Assembly (NCBI GenBank): GCA_964603655.1
Contig: CAZRVZ010000066.1
Coordinates: forward strand, 1-19,394
Reading direction: 5' to 3'
Source: JACPWY01 sp964603655
Lineage (GTDB): Bacteria; Bdellovibrionota; FAC87; UBA2466
DNA length: 19,394 bases
Numbering within the stretch: the first letter of the stretch is position 1; every line of letters starts with the position of its first letter. Below, piece by piece: positions 1 to 5,813 of this stretch. A model generated the notes under the pieces. That model saw only the letters and a program-made list of their open reading frames with translations, was not told the origin of the DNA and searched no databases. Position numbers and translations under genes: made by a program.

Positions 1-142
1 GGAGATGGTTATGCCTGGCGATAACGTGCAGCTTGAGGTAGAGCTAATCACGCCTGTTGCCTTGGAAAAAGAGGTCAGATTCGCCATTCGTGAGGGCGGC
101 AGGACCGTCGGCGCCGGCGTTGTGACCGAGATTGTGGAGTAG
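1..142 (+). CDS. tuf: Elongation factor Tu, C-terminal fragment
   Basis: This is the 3' end of an EF-Tu gene; the reading frame begins at base 2 and stops at TAG 140-142. EF-Tu is the GTPase that brings aminoacyl-tRNA to the ribosomal A site. The 46 visible residues belong to domain 3 and include the signature FAIREGGRTVGAGVV close to the C-terminus, which is diagnostic for bacterial EF-Tu. The GTPase domain lies outside the window. The gene is followed after 2 nt by rpmG and then tRNA-Trp, the usual setting of the tufB-type copy. Whether a second tuf copy exists cannot be seen here. Confidence 0.96.
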   Translation, partial: EMVMPGDNVQLEVELITPVALEKEVRFAIREGGRTVGAGVVTEIVE

Positions 143-144
143 TT

Positions 145-297
145 ATGCAGACGATTATCAATATGGAGTGTACGGAGTGCCGCAGGCGCAACTACACGAC
201 CACCAAAAACAAGAGCACGCACAACGAGCGCATGGAGCTCTCTAAGTATTGCCGTTGGTGTCGCAGGCACACCAAACACAAAGAAATTAAGTCATAG
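145..297 (+). CDS. rpmG: Large-subunit ribosomal protein L33 (bL33), zinc-binding form
   Basis: This 50-residue basic protein matches bL33, a small protein of the 50S subunit near the E site. Two CxxC pairs are present, C9/C12 and C36/C39, so this is the zinc-ribbon (C+) version. The sequence around them (MECTECRRRNYTT and YCRWCRRHTKHKE) is typical of the family and the length is standard. The start ATG lies only 2 nt after the tuf stop, so the gene is probably translated from the tuf transcript. Its TAG stop (295-297) overlaps the first two bases of the following tRNA-Trp gene. Confidence 0.96.
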   Translation: MQTIINMECTECRRRNYTTTKNKSTHNERMELSKYCRWCRRHTKHKEIKS

Positions 298-368
298 GCC
301 AGTAGCTCCAACGGTAGAGCAACGGATTCCAAATCCGTGGGTTGTGGGTTCAAATCCCTCCTGGCCTG
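296..368 (+). tRNA. trnW: tRNA-Trp (anticodon CCA)
   Basis: The sequence folds as a complete cloverleaf of 73 nt. The acceptor stem AGGCCAG (296-302) pairs perfectly with CTGGCCT (361-367). The D arm is GCTC/GAGC. The anticodon stem ACGGA/TCCGT encloses the loop TTCCAAA, giving anticodon CCA. The variable loop is 5 nt, and the T arm has loop TTCAAAT with one U-U mismatch in its stem. The discriminator base is G368. It is followed by CAT, so the CCA end is not encoded and must be added. A tRNA-Trp between tuf and secE is a common conserved arrangement. Confidence 0.97.
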
Positions 369-391
369 CATTTAGGCCACTTTTCGCTTTT
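362..391 (+). terminator. Possible weak intrinsic terminator after tRNA-Trp
   Basis: TGGCCT (362-367) can pair with AGGCCA (374-379) across a 6-nt loop, and is followed by C-TTTT-CGC-TTTT. This 6-bp GC-containing hairpin with an interrupted U tract could end the tuf-rpmG-trnW transcript. Its left arm is the 3' strand of the tRNA acceptor stem, so tRNA folding would compete with it. The right arm lies inside the 3' end of the converging gene. No better terminator is visible here. Confidence 0.35.
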
Positions 392-1067
392 CGCGATCTG
401 GCGCCAATTCATTCGCTGGTGCATCACCAACCGAAATTGGCCGCGAGGGCCCACCGTCTTCCTTCACGAGCTTTTCCGTAATGTCGCGCCCGCGCTTGCT
501 TGCGGCCGTTAATGATTCGGCGGCGCTGGAAATCGTGCGACTGACCACATCGAGCGTCTCTGAAAACTGCAAAAAATGTGCCTTTTGTGTCGAAAGGGCT
601 AAGCGTTCTTTTTGAACCTTGTATCCCTCCTCCATCATTTTTTCAGTAGCGATTTTGAGCTTGGTATCGATAACTTCGCGGATCTCATCCAGCCCCTTTG
701 CCTCGTTGGTGCGAATGGATTCCAGGTGCGAGCTGAAGGATTGGGTAAACTCAGCCATTGCGGCATCGATTTGTTTGCGAAATTCTAGATAGGAAATATC
801 GGCCTTTTCCTGGGACTGGCGGTGTGCACCCATGACCTGTTCCAGCGATTTCGAAAGGGCATGCTGAAACGAATCCACAAGTTCTTTAAATTCCTTTCGA
901 GTAGATTCGATGGCGACTCCAGCGTCGGTTCGAATGATCTGCATTTCCCCCTGGAGACCTTCACGAAACCCCTTTTCGGCGCGCGACTTGAGATAGAGAA
1001 AAATAATTCCAGCGATACTGCAAAGCGTCGACACCGTAACGCACAGAATTAGACCAAGAGAGTTCAT
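372..1067 (-). CDS. Membrane-anchored coiled-coil protein of unknown function
   Basis: This 231-residue protein is not assigned to a family. Residues about 3-26 form one hydrophobic helix, followed by KSR, which suggests an N-terminal membrane anchor with the rest in the cytoplasm. Residues about 30-200 are rich in E, K, Q, A and S with heptad-like spacing and almost no proline, which indicates a long coiled coil. The tail (about 205-231) is basic and proline-containing and probably disordered. The overall build resembles RmuC-like or methyl-accepting-type helical proteins, but no signature of either is visible. The start ATG (1065-1067) follows AGAGGG at 4-nt spacing, a good ribosome binding site. 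The stop lies 3 nt from the end of the convergent tRNA-Trp. The gene separates trnW from secE, where many genomes have none. Confidence 0.75.
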   Translation of the reverse strand: MNSLGLILCVTVSTLCSIAGIIFLYLKSRAEKGFREGLQGEMQIIRTDAGVAIESTRKEFKELVDSFQHALSKSLEQVMGAHRQSQEKADISYLEFRKQIDAAMAEFTQSFSSHLESIRTNEAKGLDEIREVIDTKLKIATEKMMEEGYKVQKERLALSTQKAHFLQFSETLDVVSRTISSAAESLTAASKRGRDITEKLVKEDGGPSRPISVGDAPANELAPDREKRKVA

Positions 1068-1098
1068 GACACCCTCTTATCGGTATAAAATCAATTGT

Positions 1099-1129
1099 AT
1101 TATAACGCGATGAGTAAGTAAGTTGTCAG
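1099..1129 (-). promoter_or_regulatory. Candidate sigma-70-type promoter for the coiled-coil gene
   Basis: Read on the minus strand, a perfect TATAAT occupies 1099-1104. CTGACA (5 of 6 matches to TTGACA) occupies 1124-1129, giving a 19-bp spacer, slightly long. Transcription would start near 1092, leaving a leader of about 25 nt that contains the AGAGGG ribosome binding site. On the plus strand the same AT-rich patch offers TATAAC (1101-1106) as a -10 for the divergent permease, with only a weak -35 (TTATCG at 1077). The two promoters would overlap. Confidence 0.5.
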
Positions 1130-1149
1130 TCATCTCCAGGCGCAGCATT

Positions 1150-2436
1150 ATGATTCCCATGACGACCAAAATGAAATCATTTCGAGTCGAAGTGGTAGCT
1201 GGCACTACCACGTTCCTGACAACCGCCTACATCGTTGCGATAAACCCCTCTTTACTAAGCCAAACTGGAATGCCGTTTTCGGGAGTTCTTACGGCCACCG
1301 TACTACTGGCGTTCTCCATGACACTTCTCATGGGTGTTTACGCTAAATTACCGTACGCGGTAGCGCCGGGAATGGGGATCAACGCGTATTTTACCTACTC
1401 GCTGGTATTAGGTAGGCAGATTCCGTGGTCGATTGCACTCGGCATGGTGTTTTGGGCAGGGGTGTTGTTTCTGGCCTTGTCAGTTTTTCCGGTTCGCGTT
1501 CGCATCGCTCGGTCAATTCCCCCGAATTTGAGAAGTTCGGCGGCGGTGGGGATTGGGCTGTTTTTGACCTTTATCGGACTCAAAAATGCGGGCTGGGTCG
1601 TTGCTGATTCGGCGACCCTGATTCGATTGGGCCAACTGGGCAAGCCGAGTCTTCTGGCTCTTTTTGGCCTTTTGGTTATGGTGTGGTTTTTGCGCAGAAA
1701 AAACCCCTTGTCGTTTCTCATCGGCATTGGACTCGTAACACTCATTGCATGGGTGATGGGTCTGGTCGATTTTCCCAGGCGCATTTTGGCGCCCCCCGAT
1801 TTTGATAGTGTTCTTGGCCGTCTGGATATTATGGGTGCCCTAAAACTTTCGCTGGCCCCTGCCATTATTGGCATCTGTTTTACCGATCTTTTCGACTCTA
1901 TCTCTACGTTTGTCGGTGTTTCCCAGGCGGCAGGATTGACCGATAAGAATGGTGACCCCAAGAATCTCAGCCAAGGTTTGGTGGTCGATGCAGTTGCAAC
2001 TCTGGGTGCAGGATTGCTGGGGACCTCACCCGGAACGGCCTACATTGAAAGTGCCGCCGGAATCGAAGCTGGCGGAAGAACCGGATTGACCGCTGTCGTT
2101 TGCGCGTTTTGTTTCCTGCCATGCCTCTTTTTGAGCCCCTTGGTCGCCATGATTCCAGCCTTTGCTACGGCCCCTGCTCTAATCTTAGTGGGTGCGTCGA
2201 TGTTTCGAACGGTTAAATCCATTCATTTGGATCGCTGGGAAGATCTCATTCCAGGTTTCATGGTAGTCGTTTTGATCCCGCTGACCTTTTCGATCACGCA
2301 GGGAATATTATGGGGATTCGTGCTTCAAGTTGTGTGCTACGGATTAGCCGGGCGTCTCAAGGAAATTTCAAATGAATTGGGTGCTATGGGCCTTTTGAGT
2401 GCCATTCTCATTCTGATTGAACAGCTTGGAAAATAA
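1150..2436 (+). CDS. NCS2-family (AzgA/PbuG-like) purine permease
   Basis: This inner-membrane transporter probably imports hypoxanthine, guanine or adenine by proton symport. The protein is strongly hydrophobic with about 12-14 membrane segments. Near the N-terminus is TAYIVAINPSLLSQTGMPF, then YAVAPGMGINAYFTYS, the AzgA-type APGMGxNA motif. In the second half FDSISTFVGV is followed by GTSPGTAYIESAAGIEAGGR, which matches the family signature GTSxxTxYIESAAGxxAGGRTG. I chose ATG 1150 (428 aa), preceded by CAGG 9 nt upstream. An in-frame TTG at 1123 (437 aa) and an ATG at 1159 are alternatives, and family members are about 430-450 residues. The exact base transported cannot be read from the sequence. 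Its stop abuts the stop of the converging Nudix gene with no intervening base. Confidence 0.9.
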   Translation: MIPMTTKMKSFRVEVVAGTTTFLTTAYIVAINPSLLSQTGMPFSGVLTATVLLAFSMTLLMGVYAKLPYAVAPGMGINAYFTYSLVLGRQIPWSIALGMVFWAGVLFLALSVFPVRVRIARSIPPNLRSSAAVGIGLFLTFIGLKNAGWVVADSATLIRLGQLGKPSLLALFGLLVMVWFLRRKNPLSFLIGIGLVTLIAWVMGLVDFPRRILAPPDFDSVLGRLDIMGALKLSLAPAIIGICFTDLFDSISTFVGVSQAAGLTDKNGDPKNLSQGLVVDAVATLGAGLLGTSPGTAYIESAAGIEAGGRTGLTAVVCAFCFLPCLFLSPLVAMIPAFATAPALILVGASMFRTVKSIHLDRWEDLIPGFMVVVLIPLTFSITQGILWGFVLQVVCYGLAGRLKEISNELGAMGLLSAILILIEQLGK

Positions 2437-2970
2437 TTACTGCCCCGCTAGGGCTTGGATGAAGTCGAGTTGTTTCGGAAACCTATAGTCCTTAATCTTA
2501 ATGGTTTTGGGGTCCATCCAGCGAATTTCAGTGACCTCGTTCTTCGACAACTCGGGCAAAACCACCGGCTTTTCAATGTCAGTAACCGGAGTCTTGAGCG
2601 AGCACCGATAGAGGTAAAAGCCATTTTCAAATTTCCGGACCAGTGGTCCAACCACTACTTCTATGCCAGTTTCCTCCCACGTTTCACGGTGGGCGGTGCA
2701 CTGGGCCGACTCTCCCGGTTCCGACGTTCCTCCTGGGAGGTTCCAGGTGCCGGTGGGTTTGTGGCGAGGCATGAGGATTTTTCGGTTCTGTTGAATGATA
2801 CAGCCGGCGTTTCCAATGTGAGCGGTTGAGTCACCCGGTTCAATGGCGCACTTTGGGACCGATTGAGGGTTAACCTTATCCGCAATCAGGACTCCCGAGA
2901 ACAGCCACGGGAGCCAAAACCAGGCCAAAGTCAAAAAAGCCCGTAGTTTTATTGAGTTGAATTGATCCAT
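2437..2970 (-). CDS. Nudix hydrolase with N-terminal export signal or anchor
   Basis: This 177-residue protein has a nearly canonical Nudix box at residues 81-103 (GTSEPGE, then RETWEETGI), the pattern G-x5-E-x7-RE-x-x-EE-x-G-U that binds divalent metal and supports hydrolysis of nucleoside diphosphate-linked compounds. One deviation is T97 where a hydrophobic residue is usual. Residues 10-30 form a hydrophobic stretch after a basic start, with a possible signal peptidase site near LIA/DK, so the catalytic domain is probably periplasmic or membrane-anchored. Most Nudix proteins are cytoplasmic. From memory, the segment GNAGCII plus LPGGTSEPGESAQCTAHRE resembles exported Nudix domains found alone or fused to PAP2 phosphatases. 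The substrate is unknown. C41 and C57 flank the domain start and could form a disulfide. No strong ribosome binding site precedes the ATG. Confidence 0.85.
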   Translation of the reverse strand: MDQFNSIKLRAFLTLAWFWLPWLFSGVLIADKVNPQSVPKCAIEPGDSTAHIGNAGCIIQQNRKILMPRHKPTGTWNLPGGTSEPGESAQCTAHRETWEETGIEVVVGPLVRKFENGFYLYRCSLKTPVTDIEKPVVLPELSKNEVTEIRWMDPKTIKIKDYRFPKQLDFIQALAGQ

Positions 2971-3002
2971 TTACTTGAAAATTGAGACTTTTTGCGGCAG
3001 AA

Positions 3003-3389
3003 ATGTCAAGCACTATGGATAATCGTAAAATCATACTTTCGGCCTATGCGCTAGCTTCCTTCCTGGGGTGGTTCTTAACGCGCTCTGCAATCAAGAGCCT
3101 GAGGGTGGAGTGGTATGCGTTTCGCCGTCTTTCGGGAATCGATCTGATTCAGGAGGGCGCACCGCTTCTGGTGGGCATTTTGGCGTTCGGTATTTTGTAT
3201 TTTCACCCACGGGCGACCGGCTTGTTGGATGAGGTAGTGATTGAATTGAAGAAAGTGACATGGCCTAGCCGTGATGACGTCGTCAAATCTACGACCGTTG
3301 TGATGATTTGTATCCTGGTGGCTAGTCTGATATTGGCTTCATTCGATTTGGTGTGGGGAAAACTGATTGGTCTTCTCCTGAAAGGTTAA
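3003..3389 (+). CDS. secE: Preprotein translocase subunit SecE, three-helix form
   Basis: SecE clamps SecY in the SecYEG channel that exports proteins across the inner membrane. The 128-residue product contains the conserved cytoplasmic amphipathic segment and hinge, VIELKKVTWPSRDDVVKSTT, followed by the essential C-terminal membrane helix. Two further hydrophobic segments precede it (about residues 10-30 and 53-68), so this is the three-helix type seen in E. coli and relatives rather than the single-helix minimal form. I chose ATG 3003; TTG 2982 and ATG 3015 are in frame and cannot be excluded because no clear ribosome binding site is present. Its TAA overlaps the nusG ATG by one base, which implies coupled translation. 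Confidence 0.93.
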   Translation: MSSTMDNRKIILSAYALASFLGWFLTRSAIKSLRVEWYAFRRLSGIDLIQEGAPLLVGILAFGILYFHPRATGLLDEVVIELKKVTWPSRDDVVKSTTVVMICILVASLILASFDLVWGKLIGLLLKG

Positions 3390-4000
3390 TGACAGTGAGC
3401 GAAGAGCAAAAAGACGAAACGATTCCCACAGCCGTGGAAACCCCGAGTCCAATAGCGGAAACAGGGGAAAGCGAGTTCAAGTGGTACGTGGTGCATACGT
3501 ATAGCGGCTTTGAACAGAAGGCTAAACTGGCGCTTAAGGAGCGGATTCGACAGTTTAAGATGGAAAAAATGTTTGCCGAGATTCTCATTCCCTCTGAAAA
3601 TGTCATTGAGCTCGTGCGGGGCGAAAAAAAGACGACAAGTCGTAAGTTCTTTCCCGGCTACGTTCTCATTAAGATGGTTGTCAATGATTCGACCTGGCAC
3701 TTGGTAAAGGGTACACCGAAAATCACGGGCTTTGTTGGCAATGCGGTGACTCCCCCGGCCGTTCCTGAAGAGGAGGTCGCACGCATAACCAACCAAATGA
3801 CTGAGGGCACCCTCAAACCCCGACCCAAGGTTCAGTTCGAGGAAGGCGAGAGCGTTCGTGTTGTGGATGGGCCGTTCGTAAATTTCAACGGAGTGGTAGA
3901 GGAAGTCAAACCGGACAAGGGAAAGCTCAGGGTTATGGTTAGTATTTTCGGTCGTTCGACGCCTGTGGAACTCGATTTTGTCCAGGTGGAAAAGAATTAG
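3389..4000 (+). CDS. nusG: Transcription elongation/antitermination factor NusG
   Basis: NusG binds RNA polymerase, stimulates elongation and links it to Rho or the ribosome. The 203-residue protein has an NGN domain from about residue 30 (KWYVVHTYSGFEQKAK, then RKFFPGYVLIKM and GTPKITGFVG). A C-terminal KOW domain follows (GESVRVVDGPFVNFNGVVEEV to the end). The start ATG overlaps the secE TAA (TAATG) and follows AAAGG by 3 nt. An upstream in-frame TTG at 3353 would lie within secE and is unlikely. Compared with E. coli NusG (181 aa), there are about 24 extra acidic, proline- and threonine-rich N-terminal residues, probably disordered. Confidence 0.97.
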   Translation: MTVSEEQKDETIPTAVETPSPIAETGESEFKWYVVHTYSGFEQKAKLALKERIRQFKMEKMFAEILIPSENVIELVRGEKKTTSRKFFPGYVLIKMVVNDSTWHLVKGTPKITGFVGNAVTPPAVPEEEVARITNQMTEGTLKPRPKVQFEEGESVRVVDGPFVNFNGVVEEVKPDKGKLRVMVSIFGRSTPVELDFVQVEKN

Positions 4001-4017
4001 CTTGATAGAGGCGATGT

Positions 4018-4440
4018 ATGAAAAAAATAACGGCGCTCGTTAAATTGCAAATCCCCGGAGGCAAAGCAAACCCATCGCCTCCTGTGGGCCCGGCGTTGGG
4101 GCAACATGGCGTCAATATCATGGAGTTCTGCAAGGCATTTAATGCCAAGACGCAGAATGCCAACGGGATGGTCACTCCGGTTGTAATTACCGTTTATCAG
4201 GATCGCTCGTTTACGTTCATCACGAAGACACCCCCCGTGTCCGAACTTCTAAAGAAGGCTGCAGCCATCGTCAAAGGGTCCGGGGTGCCGAATAAAACGA
4301 AAGTGGGATCGGTTACGAAGGCGCAAGTCGTCGATATCGCTAAGACCAAGATGCCGGATCTCAATACGGTCGACCTGGACTCCGCTGTTCGTCAGGTCGA
4401 AGGGACCGCTCGCAGCATGGGTTTGGAAGTGAAAGGCTAG
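4018..4440 (+). CDS. rplK: Large-subunit ribosomal protein L11 (uL11)
   Basis: L11 binds the GTPase-associated region of 23S rRNA, where elongation factors act, and is involved in the RelA stringent signal. The 140-residue product has the standard length and features: the proline-rich N-terminal segment (LQIPGGKANPSPPVGPALGQ, then GVNIMEFCKAFN) and the C-terminal rRNA-binding domain ending RSMGLEVKG. It lies 17 nt after nusG, with a GAGGCG ribosome binding site ahead of the ATG. It is followed after 9 nt by rplA, forming the usual rplKA pair. L1 is known to repress this pair in other bacteria by binding near the rplK start; I did not identify that site here. Confidence 0.98.
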   Translation: MKKITALVKLQIPGGKANPSPPVGPALGQHGVNIMEFCKAFNAKTQNANGMVTPVVITVYQDRSFTFITKTPPVSELLKKAAAIVKGSGVPNKTKVGSVTKAQVVDIAKTKMPDLNTVDLDSAVRQVEGTARSMGLEVKG

Positions 4441-4449
4441 GGTATTTTA

Positions 4450-5151
4450 ATGGCGAAAAATGGAAAATTATATCGGGCAAATGCCGCGAAGGTCGATCGT
4501 GAAAAGCGCTATACCCTGGATGATGCGTTGGCAATTATTGATGGCCAAACATCCAGAAAGTTCGACGAGAGCGTTGAAGTCGCCATTCGATTGGGCGTAG
4601 ACCCTAAACAATCGGATCAGATGGTGAGGGGCGCGACGGTCCTTCCGCATGGTTTGGGTAAAACGATTCGTGTGGTTGCGGTGGTGAAGGGCGAAGCGGA
4701 AAAAGAGGCTCGTGAGGCTGGGGCGGATTTTGCCGGTAGTGACGACATCATTGAAAAGATAGAGAAGGGTTGGTTGGAGTTCGATCGCGTCGTGACCACC
4801 CCTGAAAGCCTTAAGGATCTCACTCGGGTCGCAAAGATTTTAGGCCCCAAGGGCCTCATGCCAAACAAGAAGACTGGCACTGTTACCAGCGAGATCGGCA
4901 AGGCAATCAGGGAACAAAAACTAGGAAAGGTCGAATACAAGGTTGAAAAGGCGGGCATTGTCCATGCGGTTTTTGGAAAGAAGTCCTTTGGTTCCGGGAA
5001 GCTGAAGGAAAATTTTACCACCCTGTTCGATAACATTCTGAAGCAAAAGCCCTCTACGTCAAAAGGTATCTATGTACGAAAGGTAGTCGTTTCGTCCGCA
5101 ATGGGGCCCGGCATCATTCTCGATCAGAATTCACTGGAAAAGGCGGTCTAA
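4450..5151 (+). CDS. rplA: Large-subunit ribosomal protein L1 (uL1)
   Basis: L1 forms the mobile L1 stalk that guides tRNA out of the E site and, in many bacteria, represses its own rplKA mRNA. The 233-residue length is normal for bacteria. Recognisable segments are RKFDESVEVAIRLGVDPKQS with MVRGATVLPHGLGK near the N-terminus, and LGPKGLMPNKKTGTVT in domain II. FGSGKLKENF lies towards the C-terminus. The ribosome binding site is modest (AGGG, 8 nt before the ATG). The stop codon lies inside the left arm of an RNA hairpin described separately. Confidence 0.98.
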   Translation: MAKNGKLYRANAAKVDREKRYTLDDALAIIDGQTSRKFDESVEVAIRLGVDPKQSDQMVRGATVLPHGLGKTIRVVAVVKGEAEKEAREAGADFAGSDDIIEKIEKGWLEFDRVVTTPESLKDLTRVAKILGPKGLMPNKKTGTVTSEIGKAIREQKLGKVEYKVEKAGIVHAVFGKKSFGSGKLKENFTTLFDNILKQKPSTSKGIYVRKVVVSSAMGPGIILDQNSLEKAV

Positions 5152-5167
5152 ATCTTTGTGGTTTAGA
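5147..5167 (+). other. RNA hairpin spanning the rplA stop codon
   Basis: TCTAAATC (5147-5154) pairs with GGTTTAGA (5160-5167), an 8-bp stem with one G-U pair and a 5-nt loop. The rplA stop TAA (5149-5151) is within the left arm. No U tract follows, so it is not a typical terminator. It could affect mRNA processing, stability, or separation of rplKA from rplJL expression. Stem and loop are seen; the role is inferred. Confidence 0.4.
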
Positions 5168-5181
5168 TAGTTTATGGTGGT

Positions 5182-5193
5182 TTTGAATTCAAA
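5182..5193. repeat. Perfect 12-bp palindrome upstream of rplJ promoter candidate
   Basis: TTTGAATTCAAA is a perfect 12-bp palindrome. It ends 8 bp before a TTGACG hexamer in the only long spacer of the ribosomal protein block. It could be an operator or activator site, or chance in an AT-rich spacer. Confidence 0.3.
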
Positions 5194-5201
5194 GTTAAAG
5201 G

Positions 5202-5230
5202 TTGACGGAGTCTCAAAATAACGCTTTAAA
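5202..5230 (+). promoter_or_regulatory. Candidate internal promoter for rplJL-rpoBC
   Basis: TTGACG (5202-5207, 5 of 6 to the -35 consensus) is separated by exactly 17 bp from TTTAAA (5225-5230, 4 of 6 to TATAAT). It lies in the 107-nt spacer between rplA and rplJ, where E. coli and many relatives have the L10 promoter and the L10-binding leader. Transcription would start near 5237, leaving a short leader of about 22 nt before the rplJ GTG. Confidence 0.45.
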
Positions 5231-5258
5231 TGGCTGTTTAGTTTTCGAGGGTTTTTAC

Positions 5259-5786
5259 GTGAACCGCACCCAAAAAGAGGCTTTTGTCAACGACCTGAAA
5301 ATCGGCGTGGAACAGAGTCAAGCGATGGCACTTGTCGCTTTTTCCGGGCTTGACGTCGAGAAAATGACAGCGTTCCGCTTGAGCCTCAAAAAGCAGAACG
5401 TGAAGGTAAAGGTATTGAAAAACACACTGGCAATGCGCGTTCTGGAGAGTGGACCCTACAAGGATTTGGTACCCCACATTCAGGGCCCCACCCTCTTGGC
5501 GTATGGGGCCAATGACCCGGTAGTTACCGCCAAGGCAATCTGCGAATGGGCGGGAAAAGAGGGGTTTGCACTCAACATAAAAGCGGGGGCCGCTCTTGGA
5601 AAACCGATTTCATTGGACCAATTCAAGTCCTTGTCCCGGCTGCCCGGCCGAAAAGAGCTTTATGTGAGTTTTTTGTGGGGATTGAAAATGTCTCCAACTA
5701 AGTTTTTGTATGCGCTCTCGGATACCCCCAAGCGATTGGGATATGCTCTTGCCGCATTCAGAAGCAAAAAAGAGAAAGCCGCTTAA
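5259..5786 (+). CDS. rplJ: Large-subunit ribosomal protein L10 (uL10)
   Basis: L10 forms the base of the L12 stalk and, complexed with L12, is the known translational repressor of rplJL mRNA. The 175-residue product begins MNRTQKEAFVNDLK, like other L10 proteins, if GTG 5259 is the start. GAGGG lies 7 nt upstream of this GTG, which fixes the choice. The frame is open back to a TTG at 5202, but that stretch does not look like L10 and overlaps the promoter candidate. The core includes VAFSGLDVEKMTAFR and KVLKNTLAMRVL, with KAGAALGKPIS further on. The C-terminal helix that binds L12 dimers ends RSKKEKAA. rplL follows after 27 nt. Confidence 0.97.
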   Translation: MNRTQKEAFVNDLKIGVEQSQAMALVAFSGLDVEKMTAFRLSLKKQNVKVKVLKNTLAMRVLESGPYKDLVPHIQGPTLLAYGANDPVVTAKAICEWAGKEGFALNIKAGAALGKPISLDQFKSLSRLPGRKELYVSFLWGLKMSPTKFLYALSDTPKRLGYALAAFRSKKEKAA

Positions 5787-5799
5787 ACTCATTTTTTTT

Positions 5800-5805
5800 A
5801 GGAGG
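5800..5805 (+). promoter_or_regulatory. Near-ideal ribosome binding site of rplL
   Basis: AGGAGG lies 8 nt before the rplL ATG and directly after a run of eight T residues. It is the strongest Shine-Dalgarno sequence in the ribosomal block. This suits L12, which is present in several copies per ribosome while the other proteins are present once. Confidence 0.8.
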
Positions 5806-5813
5806 AAGTAAAC

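Noticed and set aside
1395..1961. 188-codon minus-strand open frame within the permease gene
   Set aside because: It is antisense to strongly conserved transporter sequence, is arginine/proline-rich, and has no recognisable domain; it is a shadow frame.
3004..3009. Perfect TTGACA on the minus strand ahead of the Nudix gene
   Set aside because: At 16-19 bp spacing only poor -10 matches are found (best 3 of 6), so I do not call a promoter.
5202..5258. Upstream TTG start for L10
   Set aside because: L10 proteins begin like MNRTxK; GTG 5259 has GAGGG at ideal spacing, and the upstream part overlaps promoter-like sequence.
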